Shown in pieces: positions 54,848 through 64,000 of a DNA stretch of 64,000 nucleotides; the stretch's first letter is position 1, and every line of letters begins with the position of its first letter. Position numbers and translations under genes: made by a program. Origin of the DNA: Nitrospiraceae bacterium (GTDB taxonomy: Bacteria; Nitrospirota; Nitrospiria; Nitrospirales; Nitrospiraceae); assembly GCA_019637075.1 (NCBI GenBank), contig JAHBWI010000003.1, forward strand, positions 596,350-660,349, read 5' to 3'. The notes beneath the pieces were generated by a model that had not been told where the DNA came from, searched no databases, and saw only the letters and a program-made list of their open reading frames with translations.

Positions 54848-56653
54848 ATGCCGAAACAAGAATTGCTCGGCGAAGTGAAGAAGCTCATCAACCTGGGAAA
54901 AGAGAAGGGCTTCCTGACGTATGACGATCTGAACAGCACCTTGCCCGCGGACGTGGTCTCGTCGGACCAGTTCAGCACGATTATGACCATGTTCGGTGAA
55001 ATGGACATCGAGATCGTGGAGTCGGCGGATACCGAGCGGCCGGCCAAGTCCAGCGACGGCGAAGAGTCGATGGAAGACAGTGAAGAAGGGGAAGCGCTCG
55101 AGGATAACGAGAAGGAAATCGATCTGACGCCAGGGGCGCTGAGCCGTACCGACGATCCGGTGCGTCTGTACCTGAAGGAAATGGGCAGCGTCGCCTTGCT
55201 GAGCCGCGAAGGCGAAATCGAGATCGCGAAACGAATCGAAGAGGGGAAGCGGGACATCGCCACGGTCGTGTACGGCCTGCCGATGACACTCGAGTTCGTC
55301 CTTAACCTTCGGGATCAGCTCAAGAACGGGAAGATCGACGTCCGTGAGATCGTGCCTGTCACTGAGACTGAAGAAGATTTCGAAGAAGAGGAAGTCGAGA
55401 AGGACTACGAGGAACTGCGGTTGAAGACGCTGGATGCGCTGAACGCGGTGCGAAAGGTCTCGGCCAGCCTCAAGTCCCTCTATGACAAGGCCCGTCACGT
55501 CGGGGCGGATCCCGCCAAGCAAAAGCGGCTCCGCAAGCAGATCGATGCGGTTCGCGTGCAGGTCGTCGACAAGATGGAGTCGGTGAATCTGCACGGTGTG
55601 CTGAAGGACCGGATGACCCAACGTGTGCGCGACCTGAACGTACTCATTCGGCAAGCGGAACGTGAAGTCGCGAGCTGCCAACGTCGATTGGGTGTCGGTG
55701 GCGAAGCGGGCGCGGAACTCCTCCGCCGGCTCTGTCGCACCCGGAAAGATGTTCTTGCCGTCAAGCGGCGGACGAGCCTTTCCGAGGAGGCGTTGGCGGA
55801 CATCAAGAAGCATTATCAGGCCGCCAAGGCGCGAATCCGGCAGTTGGAAGCGGAAGAGGCCTTGGTGTCCGCTGAAGAGATCAAGGACGCGGTCAAGCAT
55901 TTGGATGTGGCCGAGGAAAAGGTCAAACGCGGCAAGGCCGAACTCGTGGAAGCCAACCTCCGCTTGGTGGTCAGCATCGCCAAGAAGTACACCAATCGCG
56001 GGCTGCAGTTCCTGGATTTGATTCAGGAGGGCAACATCGGGTTGATGAAGGCGGTCGACAAGTTCGAGTACAAGCGCGGGTACAAGTTCAGCACCTACGC
56101 GACCTGGTGGATTCGGCAGGCCATCACCCGGGCGATCGCCGACCAGGCCCGCACGATCCGTATTCCAGTGCACATGATCGAGACGATCAACAAGCTGATC
56201 AGGACCTCACGCCATTTGGTGCAGAAGCTCGGCCGCGAGCCGACCCCGGAGGAAATCGCCGAGCGCATGGATCTCCCGCTCGATAAGGTCAGAAAGATTT
56301 TGAAAATCGCCCGCGAGCCGATTTCGCTCGAAACCCCGATCGGCGAGGAAGAAGACAGTCACTTGGGTGATTTCATCGAGGACAAGAAGGCCGTCTCGCC
56401 GCTTGAAGCGGCGATTCGCTACGACCTGCAGCGCCAGATCAACGGCGCGCTGGAAACGCTGACGCCGCGCGAGGAAAAGGTCCTTCGGAAGCGCTTCGGC
56501 ATCGGTGAAGCCACCGACCATACGCTGGAGGAGGTCGGACAGGACTTCGAAGTGACTCGTGAGCGCATCCGCCAGATCGAGGCGAAGGCGCTCCGGAAGC
56601 TTCGCCATCCGAGCCGAAGCAAGAAGCTGCGCAGTTTCGTAGAAAGTCTGTAG
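54848..56653 (+). CDS. rpoD: Primary sigma factor RpoD
   Basis: 601 residues. Region 1.1, an acidic linker, region 1.2 ([21 protein letters not shown]), a non-conserved region with long helices (about 170-340), and regions 2-4 ([57 protein letters not shown]) are present. It reads the promoters marked here. It is coupled to dnaG as in many bacteria. Confidence 0.96.
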   Translation: MPKQELLGEVKKLINLGKEKGFLTYDDLNSTLPADVVSSDQFSTIMTMFGEMDIEIVESADTERPAKSSDGEESMEDSEEGEALEDNEKEIDLTPGALSRTDDPVRLYLKEMGSVALLSREGEIEIAKRIEEGKRDIATVVYGLPMTLEFVLNLRDQLKNGKIDVREIVPVTETEEDFEEEEVEKDYEELRLKTLDALNAVRKVSASLKSLYDKARHVGADPAKQKRLRKQIDAVRVQVVDKMESVNLHGVLKDRMTQRVRDLNVLIRQAEREVASCQRRLGVGGEAGAELLRRLCRTRKDVLAVKRRTSLSEEALADIKKHYQAAKARIRQLEAEEALVSAEEIKDAVKHLDVAEEKVKRGKAELVEANLRLVVSIAKKYTNRGLQFLDLIQEGNIGLMKAVDKFEYKRGYKFSTYATWWIRQAITRAIADQARTIRIPVHMIETINKLIRTSRHLVQKLGREPTPEEIAERMDLPLDKVRKILKIAREPISLETPIGEEEDSHLGDFIEDKKAVSPLEAAIRYDLQRQINGALETLTPREEKVLRKRFGIGEATDHTLEEVGQDFEVTRERIRQIEAKALRKLRHPSRSKKLRSFVESL

Positions 56654-56670
56654 CAGGGGTTCCGAGCAGT

Positions 56671-56699
56671 TTGACTCTCTCGGACCAGCGGCCTAGAAT
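56671..56699 (+). promoter_or_regulatory. Promoter of the CAU tRNA
   Basis: TTGACT (56671-56676), a 17-bp spacer and TAGAAT (56694-56699). It is the best sigma-70 match in the window. The tRNA starts about 100 bp after the predicted start point. Confidence 0.65.
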
Positions 56700-56805
56700 C
56701 ACGCACCGACTCGAGATCGAACAGTTGGCGCCGAGGTGGGGGCGTCGTATCATCCTGCGCGACGCTCGCGCGGCGGTCTTGGTCATCACGCCTACTCGTG
56801 GGACT

Positions 56806-56882
56806 GGGCCCATAGCTCAGGTGGTTAGAGCGGCTGACTCATAATCAGCTGGTCCTAGGTTCAAGTCCTAGTGGGCCCACCA
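56806..56882 (+). tRNA. tRNA with CAT anticodon, probably Ile2
   Basis: 77 nucleotides with all four stems, loop CTCATAA and encoded CCA. The body (GGGCCCATAGCTC; stem GCTGACTCATAATCAGC) looks like the isoleucine tRNA whose CAU is modified to lysidine; an elongator methionine tRNA is the alternative. Confidence 0.9.
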
Positions 56883-56954
56883 TCCTGGGCGTCGAAGACT
56901 CTTTGTGCATACCGGCGCTGCCACCTGGCGGTGTTGACGATTGGAAGGAATCCG

Positions 56955-57728
56955 TTGGGTATTCAACTCTCTCCGCTCATCGAACTGCAGCGATTGGACC
57001 TTCGAGCCGCCGAGCTCACCGATCAGCGCCGGAAAATTCCTCAGCGTCTGGAACTGTCGGAAGCTCCGTTACGGGACGCCCGCAAGGCGCTCCAGGAGGC
57101 GACCGCTTCGACCGATGGCCTGGTGAAGGAGCGTCGGAGTCATGAAAAGGATCTCGATGCGCATGAGGACCGGATCAGCAAGATGAAGGACCGGGCTTCG
57201 CAGCTCAAGACCAACCAGGAATACCAGGCGCATCTCTTCGAGGTCGAGCTGGCGAACAAGAAGAAAGGCGAGATCGAAGAAAAGATTCTTCTCGCCATGG
57301 AACAGATCGAGCAGTTGCAGCAGAAGATAAAGGAATTCCAGGCCAAGGTCGGCGAGGCGGAAAAGCTATTCAGTGCGGAGAAGGCCACGCTGGACGAACT
57401 GGATCGTACCCTCGCAGCCGAACTCGCCGAATTGGACGTCAAGCGGCAGGCCGTATCCGTCCAGGTGGAAAAACCGCTGCTGGCCCGCTACACCAAATTG
57501 AAGTCGGCGCGAAAGGACCAGGCGCTGGCACCGTTGCGCGGGGGCATTTGCCTCGGGTGCCGGCTCCAACTGGCACCGCAGCTCGTCGCGGAAGTCAAAC
57601 GGATGCAGGATCTGCACACCTGTCCCTACTGCTACCGGATGCTCTATTGGGAAGGCGATCCCGCAACGGAGACCGCGACGCCTGTTCAGGAAAAGGTTCA
57701 GGACTTGGAAGTCGGCGAATCCGCGTAA
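56955..57728 (+). CDS. Coiled-coil protein with C4-type zinc ribbon
   Basis: 257 residues from TTG 56955, which has GAAGGA five bases upstream; upstream in-frame starts would begin inside the tRNA. A long coiled coil (about 1-190) precedes a C4 zinc ribbon (CLGC ... CPYC near the C-terminus), as in CdsZ-like proteins. Function unknown. It ends 31 bp inside the convergent RNase HIII gene. Confidence 0.82.
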   Translation: MGIQLSPLIELQRLDLRAAELTDQRRKIPQRLELSEAPLRDARKALQEATASTDGLVKERRSHEKDLDAHEDRISKMKDRASQLKTNQEYQAHLFEVELANKKKGEIEEKILLAMEQIEQLQQKIKEFQAKVGEAEKLFSAEKATLDELDRTLAAELAELDVKRQAVSVQVEKPLLARYTKLKSARKDQALAPLRGGICLGCRLQLAPQLVAEVKRMQDLHTCPYCYRMLYWEGDPATETATPVQEKVQDLEVGESA

Positions 57729-58384
57729 TTCCCGCCCAGGATTTGCTTCGTGGTTTTGAAGTGCAGTTTGGCCACGGTCCCCAACCGTTCCGGCCCATGT
57801 TTTTTCACCACCATTTTCGCGGCGAGTTCCACGGCCGGTGATGCGCCTTTCGGCAACGTCGTCTTGACGTCCTGAGAGAGCCGGTTCAAGCGCGAGAGGA
57901 ATTCGGCACGCGCCACCACCGATGCGGCGGCTACGGCGAGATCCGCCTCGGCTTTGGTGCGTTGGACCAAGCGTATCTGTTTGCCCTTTTCCTGAAGCGC
58001 CCGCAGGATCAAGGCTTCGTCACCGAACTGATCTGCAATCGCCAGCGAGCACTCCACCTGCCCGAGCAGGTTTTCCAACGCTTTGGCATGGCCCCATGCC
58101 AACAAGCGATTGAGATTGCGGATCTTGGCGTAGAGTTCGTTGTACCGTTGCGGGCCGATCGCGACGATACTGTGCGGGCAGAGCCGGCGAATCTCGGGCG
58201 CAAGTTCTTGGATTCGCCCGTCGGAAATCTTCTTGCTGTCGCGAACCTGCATCAACGACAGGTCCCGCTGCGTTGCTTGGGTCACGAAGACCGCTGCGAC
58301 GACTAATGGGCCGAAGTAGTCACCCTTACCGGATTCGTCGATACCGATGCGGTCGAGCGTGGAAAAGTCGTCCAAGGCAACCAA
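57698..58384 (-). CDS. rnhC: Ribonuclease HIII, without the usual N-terminal domain
   Basis: About 228 residues from TTG 58384, chosen because GGGAG lies upstream; the exact start is uncertain. The HIII-type motif GIDESGKGDYFGPL and the later acidic residues are present. The TBP-like N-terminal domain typical of RNase HIII does not fit in the available length. It cleaves RNA-DNA hybrids. Confidence 0.78.
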   Translation of the reverse strand: MVALDDFSTLDRIGIDESGKGDYFGPLVVAAVFVTQATQRDLSLMQVRDSKKISDGRIQELAPEIRRLCPHSIVAIGPQRYNELYAKIRNLNRLLAWGHAKALENLLGQVECSLAIADQFGDEALILRALQEKGKQIRLVQRTKAEADLAVAAASVVARAEFLSRLNRLSQDVKTTLPKGASPAVELAAKMVVKKHGPERLGTVAKLHFKTTKQILGGNYADSPTSKS

Positions 58385-58487
58385 TCGGGAAAACTCCCAG
58401 TTGGAAAGTGCGGTGGGGAAGGGTAATCTAACAGAGCGGAAGGGGATGGTCAATTTGGACGGGGCCCCGGAGCCAAGGAGCAACAGT

Positions 58488-59357
58488 ATGACATCAGCGA
58501 GTAGAAAGCGGCTACGGCAGGGATGGGGTGGTCTGGCGTTGTGCCTGTTGTTGAGCAGCGTGGCTGGGTGTCAAACGAATCCCTATACCGGCCGCTCGCA
58601 GTTGATGATGTTACCTGCTTCGCAAGAAATGCAGATGGGAGCGCAGGCTTATGCGGACGTGAAGAACGACCCCAAGATGAGGCAGTCGACCGACCCGCGT
58701 GAGATCGATCCGGTCAAGCGGGTGGCTGCCCGCGTGATCGAAGCCGCGAAACGGTCCAAGTACAGTGAGATGGCGAACCAGTTCGAGTGGGAAGTGACGG
58801 TCATCAAGGACGACAAGACCATGAACGCCTTCGCTCTCCCCGGCGGTAAGATCGCGGTGTACACGGGCATCTTTCCCGTTGCGAAGACGGAGGCGGGATT
58901 GGCGGCAGTTATGGGGCACGAAGTCGTCCATGCGTTGGCGCGACACGGCGGTGAACGCATGAGTCAGAATACCCTGGCGCAAACGACGCTTCAGGCGGTC
59001 GGCATCGCGCTCGGCGTCAGCGGCGCTAACCCGGTGCTGTCCCAAGGGGCCATGGCGGCGTTGGGAGTGGGGGCCCAAGTGGGTGTCTTGCTGCCGTTTA
59101 GCCGGAAGCATGAGTCGGAGGCGGATTACATCGGTGTGCTGCTGGCGGCGGAGGCCGGCTACGACCCGCGCGAGTCTATCGCGCTCTGGCAGCGAATGGA
59201 ACAGGCCGCAGGGGGCAAGGGACCATCCGAATTCATGTCCACCCACCCGAGCCACGAGACCCGTATACAACAACTGGAAGAGTGGATGGCCGAGGCCATG
59301 CCGATTTACCAGTCGAAGCCACCGGCGCCGAACAGTGAGCTGCCGGCGCCCAGGTAG
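58488..59357 (+). CDS. M48-family metalloprotease lipoprotein
   Basis: 289 residues from ATG 58488 with AAGGAG upstream. A signal sequence with lipobox SVAGC (Cys28) gives an outer-membrane or periplasmic lipoprotein. The zinc motif HEVVH (144-148) and the later Glu (ESEADYIG) are typical of the Loi/BepA-like proteases that process outer-membrane proteins. Divergent from RNase HIII. Confidence 0.88.
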   Translation: MTSASRKRLRQGWGGLALCLLLSSVAGCQTNPYTGRSQLMMLPASQEMQMGAQAYADVKNDPKMRQSTDPREIDPVKRVAARVIEAAKRSKYSEMANQFEWEVTVIKDDKTMNAFALPGGKIAVYTGIFPVAKTEAGLAAVMGHEVVHALARHGGERMSQNTLAQTTLQAVGIALGVSGANPVLSQGAMAALGVGAQVGVLLPFSRKHESEADYIGVLLAAEAGYDPRESIALWQRMEQAAGGKGPSEFMSTHPSHETRIQQLEEWMAEAMPIYQSKPPAPNSELPAPR

Positions 59358-59430
59358 TTCTAATACGTCGGGTCTGAGCTGGGGATTGATGAAGAGGGGC
59401 CCGGCTGTGTCGGAGATCAAGCTGAAGCGA

Positions 59431-59868
59431 CTACGCGGCGATGGCGAGGGTGCACAGCTTGTGGATATGGGAATGGGCCATGGCGGCCGAGGCATCCCGC
59501 TGGAGAGCGTCGTAGTAGGACCGTTCGAACCCTTCACCCTTCGTCGAGGGCGACAAAAGAATCCGTGCTTGTGCCAGCAAGGCTAGCACCTCGTCCTGTC
59601 CGCAGTTCCGTTCTCCCGTCGTGACCTCATCCAAGCGCACGGCCAAGCGAGAAATCGGAAGCAGCCATGTAAACCAGGGGTCGTTCAGGGCCAGGTCGAT
59701 CAGTTCGTTGGTCGAGCCGATTGGTCCGTAGACCCGCTCATACGTGTCCCGTTCAGTCAGGAGCAGGGCGCGTTGAAGTTCAAGCAGACTCTGCCGCAAT
59801 TCCTCCAGCGTATCCATCAACGGCTTGGGAATTGCCTTGAGGCTGGTCTTGGCCTGCTTCGTCTTCAT
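59431..59868 (-). CDS. Conserved-looking helical protein
   Basis: 145 residues. It has a basic N-terminus, a Leu-rich helix (LEELRQSLLELQRALLLTERD) and PWFTWLLPISRLAVRLDE, and no clear family. It lies on its own between the protease and RNase P RNA, on the opposite strand. Confidence 0.55.
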   Translation of the reverse strand: MKTKQAKTSLKAIPKPLMDTLEELRQSLLELQRALLLTERDTYERVYGPIGSTNELIDLALNDPWFTWLLPISRLAVRLDEVTTGERNCGQDEVLALLAQARILLSPSTKGEGFERSYYDALQRDASAAMAHSHIHKLCTLAIAA

Positions 59869-59982
59869 ACTTCAAGTGTAGCAGGCCGTGTCAATCTGTC
59901 GACACTCTCAACGGCTTTTCCTGCCGGGTCCCTAAGCAGTTGACCGGTCGTATGGGGGTTGCCGGAACTGATCCGGGTCGCT

Positions 59983-60011
59983 TGCATGGTCGGTGGGTCA
60001 GGCCGTACACT
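59983..60011 (+). promoter_or_regulatory. Candidate promoter of RNase P RNA
   Basis: TTGCAT (59983-59988), a 17-bp spacer and TACACT (60006-60011). The RNA is predicted to start a few bases further on. Confidence 0.4.
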
Positions 60012-60014
60012 GAG

Positions 60015-60450
60015 GGCGCGCGCTGGGGAAGCACGGGTGATCGCTCGTCAGGCATGCCTGACGGGAGGAAAGTCCGGACTCCATGGGCGGGACGCTGGAT
60101 AACGTCCAGGCGGAGCGATCCGACACCGGCACCACAGAGAACAGACCGCCGATGGCCGACGCGATCGTCATTGGTCGCAGAGGCTCAGGTAAGGGTGAAA
60201 CGGTGGGGTAAGAGCCCACCGCGTTGGTGGCGACATCAACGGCACGGTAAGCGTCGTCCGGAGCAAGACCAAATAGGGGGACACTCGGTCTATCGGTAAC
60301 GGTAGGCCGGAAGGGCTGGCCCGGCCCTGGTTCCCGGGTAGGTCGCTTGAGGCTCAAGGCAACTTGAGTCCCAGAGAAATGATCATCCTCGCGTGAGCGC
60401 AAGCTTCACGCGGGACAGAATCCGGCTTATAGGGTTTCTCCAACGCGCTT
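60015..60450 (+). ncRNA. rnpB: RNase P RNA, type A
   Basis: The conserved elements GAGGAAAGTCCGGACTCC, ACAGAGAACAGACCGCC, GGTAAGGGTGAAACGGTG with AAGAGCCCACCGC, and GAGAAATGATCATC are all in order. The P1 stem pairs 60015-60033 with about 60433-60448; P2 pairs GGGTGATC with GATCATCC. It is the catalytic RNA for tRNA 5' maturation. The exact ends are approximate, and a T run follows at about 60449-60453. It overlaps the convergent glutaredoxin-like gene. Confidence 0.95.
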
Positions 60451-60688
60451 TTTCAATCGCCCGACGCAGATCCCCCGCCGTGAATTTCCCCGACAGGGCT
60501 TCCTGTTGATTGATCAGGACCACCGGCACCCGATCGCCGTAGGGCACCAATAACCGTTGATCGCTGTCCACGTCGATCGTGTCGAGCTCAAAGGAAAGGT
60601 CCTGTTGCAGGTGGGTCGCGACGCGGTGAATCACCTTGCACAGGTGACAACCTTCTCGCGAGACGATGGTCACTCGGACGGGCTTCAT
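60383..60688 (-). CDS. Glutaredoxin-like thiol protein
   Basis: 101 residues from ATG 60688. The CxxC motif is in REGCHLCKVIH near residue 12, followed by the thioredoxin-fold core with cis-Pro (GDRVPVVLINQQ). The C-terminal 20 residues are coded antisense to the 3' part of RNase P RNA. Redox role inferred from the motif. Confidence 0.72.
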   Translation of the reverse strand: MKPVRVTIVSREGCHLCKVIHRVATHLQQDLSFELDTIDVDSDQRLLVPYGDRVPVVLINQQEALSGKFTAGDLRRAIEKARWRNPISRILSRVKLALTRG

Positions 60689-60778
60689 CGCAATCGGGCC
60701 AGTGAAGATGCGGCCTCCGTATACCATAGCCCCACGGACAGTGCCAGTCTTGTGGTCTCCGATACGAGCTCGGCTCTA

Positions 60779-60808
60779 TTGACCTGATTTAAGAACTGGT
60801 GGTACCAT
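60779..60808 (+). promoter_or_regulatory. ilvB promoter
   Basis: TTGACC (60779-60784), an 18-bp spacer and TACCAT (60803-60808). Transcription would begin at about 60815, just before the leader hairpin. Confidence 0.4.
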
Positions 60809-60818
60809 CCGGCATCTT

Positions 60819-60882
60819 ACCCGTTGATTTTTCAGTAGGAATGTGAATCCTGCATCCCAGGCTGGAAGGGAACGGGTTTTTT
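60819..60882 (+). terminator. Leader terminator (possible attenuator) before ilvB
   Basis: ACCCGTT (60819-60825) can pair with AACGGGT (60871-60877), directly followed by TTTTTT. It would close a 45-base loop. It could form an attenuator between the promoter and ilvB; no leader peptide with branched-chain codons was seen. Confidence 0.4.
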
Positions 60883-60933
60883 CTCATTTGCGGTTTCATG
60901 TCCTTCGCAGGGAGCGGCGAGGGGGAGGGTGAT

Positions 60934-62712
60934 ATGAAACTCACTGGGTCGGAAATCTTTATCGAGTGCCTCAAGCGCGAAGGTGTGAAGACGATCTTTG
61001 CCTTGCCGGGCGGTGTCGTCCTCAAGATCTTCGACATGCTGCACCAGCAAAAGGATATCGAGGTTGTGCTGACCCGCCATGAACAGGGCGCGGGACATAT
61101 GGCCGAGGGATATGCCAAGGCAACCGGCAAAGCCGGGGTCTGTCTCGTGACCTCCGGTCCCGGCATGACCAACGTGATCACAGCCTTGGCCGACGCGTAT
61201 ATGGATTCTGTGCCTCTGGTCTGTTTCAGCGGACAGGTGTCGACCAACCTGATCGGTAATGATGCGTTTCAGGAGGCGGACAATGTCGGCCTCAGCCGTC
61301 CCTGCACCAAGTACAACTTCCTGGTGAAGGACGTGAACGATTTGGCCACCACGATCAAGGAGGCCTTCTACATTGCCACGACCGGTCGGCCTGGTCCCGT
61401 GCTCGTCGACATTCCGAAGGACGTGTCGATGGCCAAAACCGAGTTCACCTATCCGAACTCCGTCTCGATCCGCGGCTACAACCCGACGTACGACGGCAAC
61501 AAGTGGCAGATCAAGCAGGCTGCCGAAGCCATCATGAAGGCCAAAAAGCCCATTCTCTACGTGGGCGGCGGGGTGGTGTTTTCCGGTGCGTCCAAGGAGC
61601 TGCTCGAGTTGGCGGAGATGACCCAAATCCCCGTCGATATGACGCTCATGGCCCTCGGGGCCTTCCCTGGTGAGCATCCCCAATCAATGGGGATGCTGGG
61701 CATGCACGGCACCTATTGGGCCAACATGGCCATGCATTACTCGGATTTGGTGATCGCGATCGGTGCGCGGTTCGATGATCGGGTGACCGGCAAGGTGTCG
61801 GAGTTTTGTCCCAACGCCAAGATCATTCACGTGGACATCGACCCGACGTCGATTCGCAAGAATATCCACGTCGATATTCCGATCGTGGGCGATTGCAAGT
61901 CCGTGCTGCGCGAGTTGAATCAGATCCTGAAAGCGACCGTGAACGGCGAGCAGAAGGATCTTCGCAAGCCCTGGTGGGATCAGATTCGCGAATGGCAGCA
62001 GGCGCATCCGTTAGCCTATCAACAAGAAGCTGACGGCCCCATCAAGCCCCAGCACGTCATCAAGCGGCTCTATGAGTTGACTAAAGATCGTGATCCGATC
62101 GTCGCGACCGACGTCGGCCAGCACCAGATGTGGACGGCTCAATACTTCAAGCTTGCACAGCCGAACCGCTGGCTGACCTCGGGCGGGTTAGGCACCATGG
62201 GATTCGGGTTTCCCGCCGCCATGGGGGCGCAGGCCGCGTTCCGCAATCGGCTGGTGCTGTGCGTGGCAGGCGACGGTAGCATTCAAATGAACATGCAGGA
62301 AATGGCGACGGCCGTCGTGTCGAAATTGCCGGTGAAGATCATCATTCTGAATAACCGGTTCCACGGCATGGTCCGCCAGTGGCAAGATCTCTTTTACGAA
62401 GGGCGCTATGCTTCGAGCTATCTTGATACGACGCCGGACTTCGTGAAGCTGGCCGAAGCCTATGGCGCGGTCGGGTTGCGCGCAAGTCATGCAAAGGATC
62501 TGGACAGTGTCCTCAAGGCGGCCATCGAAACGGACAAGCCCGTCGTGGTGGATGTGCCGACTTATCCCTACGAGAACTGCTATCCGATGATCCCGGCCGG
62601 CGGGTGTAACCACGAGATGATTCTGGAAGATCCGCCGGAGTTGAGGAAACGTCAGGCCGGGGTGCCGGGGACCGGATCAGCCGAAGACAAAGACACTATT
62701 TTGACAGCCTAA
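60934..62712 (+). CDS. ilvB: Acetolactate synthase, large subunit
   Basis: 592 residues from ATG 60934, with GGAGGG six bases upstream; ATG 60898 is less likely. Thiamine diphosphate enzyme with the conserved Glu in LTRHEQGAGHMAEGYA and the Mg site GDGSIQMNMQEMATA...NNRFHGMV. It joins two pyruvates, or pyruvate and 2-oxobutyrate, in valine, leucine and isoleucine synthesis. ilvN follows. Confidence 0.95.
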   Translation: MKLTGSEIFIECLKREGVKTIFALPGGVVLKIFDMLHQQKDIEVVLTRHEQGAGHMAEGYAKATGKAGVCLVTSGPGMTNVITALADAYMDSVPLVCFSGQVSTNLIGNDAFQEADNVGLSRPCTKYNFLVKDVNDLATTIKEAFYIATTGRPGPVLVDIPKDVSMAKTEFTYPNSVSIRGYNPTYDGNKWQIKQAAEAIMKAKKPILYVGGGVVFSGASKELLELAEMTQIPVDMTLMALGAFPGEHPQSMGMLGMHGTYWANMAMHYSDLVIAIGARFDDRVTGKVSEFCPNAKIIHVDIDPTSIRKNIHVDIPIVGDCKSVLRELNQILKATVNGEQKDLRKPWWDQIREWQQAHPLAYQQEADGPIKPQHVIKRLYELTKDRDPIVATDVGQHQMWTAQYFKLAQPNRWLTSGGLGTMGFGFPAAMGAQAAFRNRLVLCVAGDGSIQMNMQEMATAVVSKLPVKIIILNNRFHGMVRQWQDLFYEGRYASSYLDTTPDFVKLAEAYGAVGLRASHAKDLDSVLKAAIETDKPVVVDVPTYPYENCYPMIPAGGCNHEMILEDPPELRKRQAGVPGTGSAEDKDTILTA

Positions 62713-62808
62713 GAGGAATGCGGCGTATAGCGTATAGCTGAGAGTCGGCGCCTCGGAGATTTCGGGGGGCGTTTGTGTCCGGCTATAGGCGATGAGCTCT
62801 TCATTACC

Positions 62809-63327
62809 ATGGAACATATTATTTCCGTGACGGTGGAAAATAAGTTTGGGGTGCTCTCGCGTGTGGCGGGGCTTTTCAGCGGCAGGGGTTTCAACATCGA
62901 AAGCTTGTCGGTGGCCCCTACGCTGGACGCGTCGATGTCGCAGATGACGATCGTCACTTCCGGAGACGACCGCATCGTGGAGCAAATCGTCAAGCAATTG
63001 AATAAATTGATCGACGTGATCAAGGTCGTGGACCTGAACGAAAGCGAATTCGTGTCGCGGGAGACGGCGCTCATCAAGGTCCACACAAAGGCTGAGGACC
63101 GGGCTGAAGCGCTTCGGATCGCGGACATCTTTCGCGCGAACGTGATTGATTCGACGCCGACGACCTACACGATCGAGGTAACCGGAGATCCCAAGAAGAT
63201 CGAAGCGATCATTAACTTGCTGCAGCCGCTTGGGATCAAGGAACTGATCCGGACGGGGCGTGTCGCGATTGCGCGTGAGGCGATTCGACCGGCGGCCAGC
63301 CAGCCCAAAAAGGTGGCCCGGGAATAG
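62809..63327 (+). CDS. ilvN: Acetolactate synthase, small (regulatory) subunit
   Basis: 172 residues from ATG 62809 (a TTG at 62773 is upstream). The ACT domain (MEHIISVTVENKFGVLSRVAGLFSGRGFNIESLSV; first 75 residues) binds valine and gives feedback inhibition; the C-terminal domain follows. Confidence 0.94.
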   Translation: MEHIISVTVENKFGVLSRVAGLFSGRGFNIESLSVAPTLDASMSQMTIVTSGDDRIVEQIVKQLNKLIDVIKVVDLNESEFVSRETALIKVHTKAEDRAEALRIADIFRANVIDSTPTTYTIEVTGDPKKIEAIINLLQPLGIKELIRTGRVAIAREAIRPAASQPKKVARE

Positions 63328-63396
63328 GCCCTCCATCCCTCGCGTGCGCACACCGTTTCCTCACGTACCATTGACCCGTTCAACCCTCAGGAGTGA

Positions 63397-64000
<604 letters not shown>

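Noticed and set aside
60795..60810. GGTGGTACC in the ilvB leader, like the T-box core
   Set aside because: The divergent gene at 60688 and the likely start at 60815 leave no room for stem I, and the rest of the 14-base T-box is not matched.

Overview
The window looks like a chromosomal segment of a Nitrospira-type bacterium (phylum Nitrospirota). The pointers are a bacterial proteasome operon whose small modifier reads as UBact rather than actinobacterial Pup, a five-subunit 2-oxoacid:ferredoxin oxidoreductase of the kind used in the reductive TCA cycle, a periplasmic chlorite dismutase close to the N. defluvii enzyme, and GC-rich coding DNA. The genus assignment is inference from gene content; no 16S rRNA gene is present.

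Layout. 0.4-11.9 kb holds mostly envelope and signalling genes: a secreted protein, a membrane-anchored CHASE2 sigma-54 activator, a TPR/Sel1 protein, a GMC oxidoreductase, a HIT protein, an HD-domain protein, a YjbQ protein and a DegP-like protease. 12.0-18.7 kb is the complete proteasome system in the order arc-dop-ubact-prcB-prcA-pafA, with overlapping or closely spaced genes. 18.7-27.0 kb holds an exported protein, a lipoprotein, a PilZ-like/haem-oxygenase-like fusion, a large sensor kinase with a duplicated membrane module, a YheT-type hydrolase and a class II aldolase.

27.07-35.37 kb reads as an 8.3-kb integrated element. It is bounded by a 12-bp direct repeat of the tRNA-Asn 3' end. 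A large serine recombinase sits next to the tRNA. Two divergent XRE regulators share an operator region, followed by an ImmA-like protease. The element also carries a Rep-like gene set, nuclease- or glycosylase-like cargo and the chlorite dismutase gene.

35.4-40.8 kb contains tRNA-Asn and the oxidoreductase operon. 41.3-56.7 kb is a dense housekeeping stretch: rho, rpmE, prfA-prmC-murA-hisGDBH-(lipoprotein)-hisAF-hisIE-HIT-dnaG-rpoD. 56.8-64.0 kb has a CAU-anticodon tRNA, a zinc-ribbon protein, RNase HIII, an M48 protease, RNase P RNA, a glutaredoxin-like protein and ilvB-ilvN-ilvC; ilvC is cut by the window edge.

Working together: Dop should deamidate the C-terminal Gln of UBact, PafA should ligate it to lysines, ARC should unfold the tagged proteins and PrcAB should degrade them. 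The histidine and branched-chain amino-acid genes and the oxidoreductase support autotrophic biosynthesis. The tRNA-borne element appears to have delivered the chlorite-detoxifying enzyme. Several promoters share an extended -10 form, TG-T-TAGnnT. The regulatory sites were found by eye and none has been tested.
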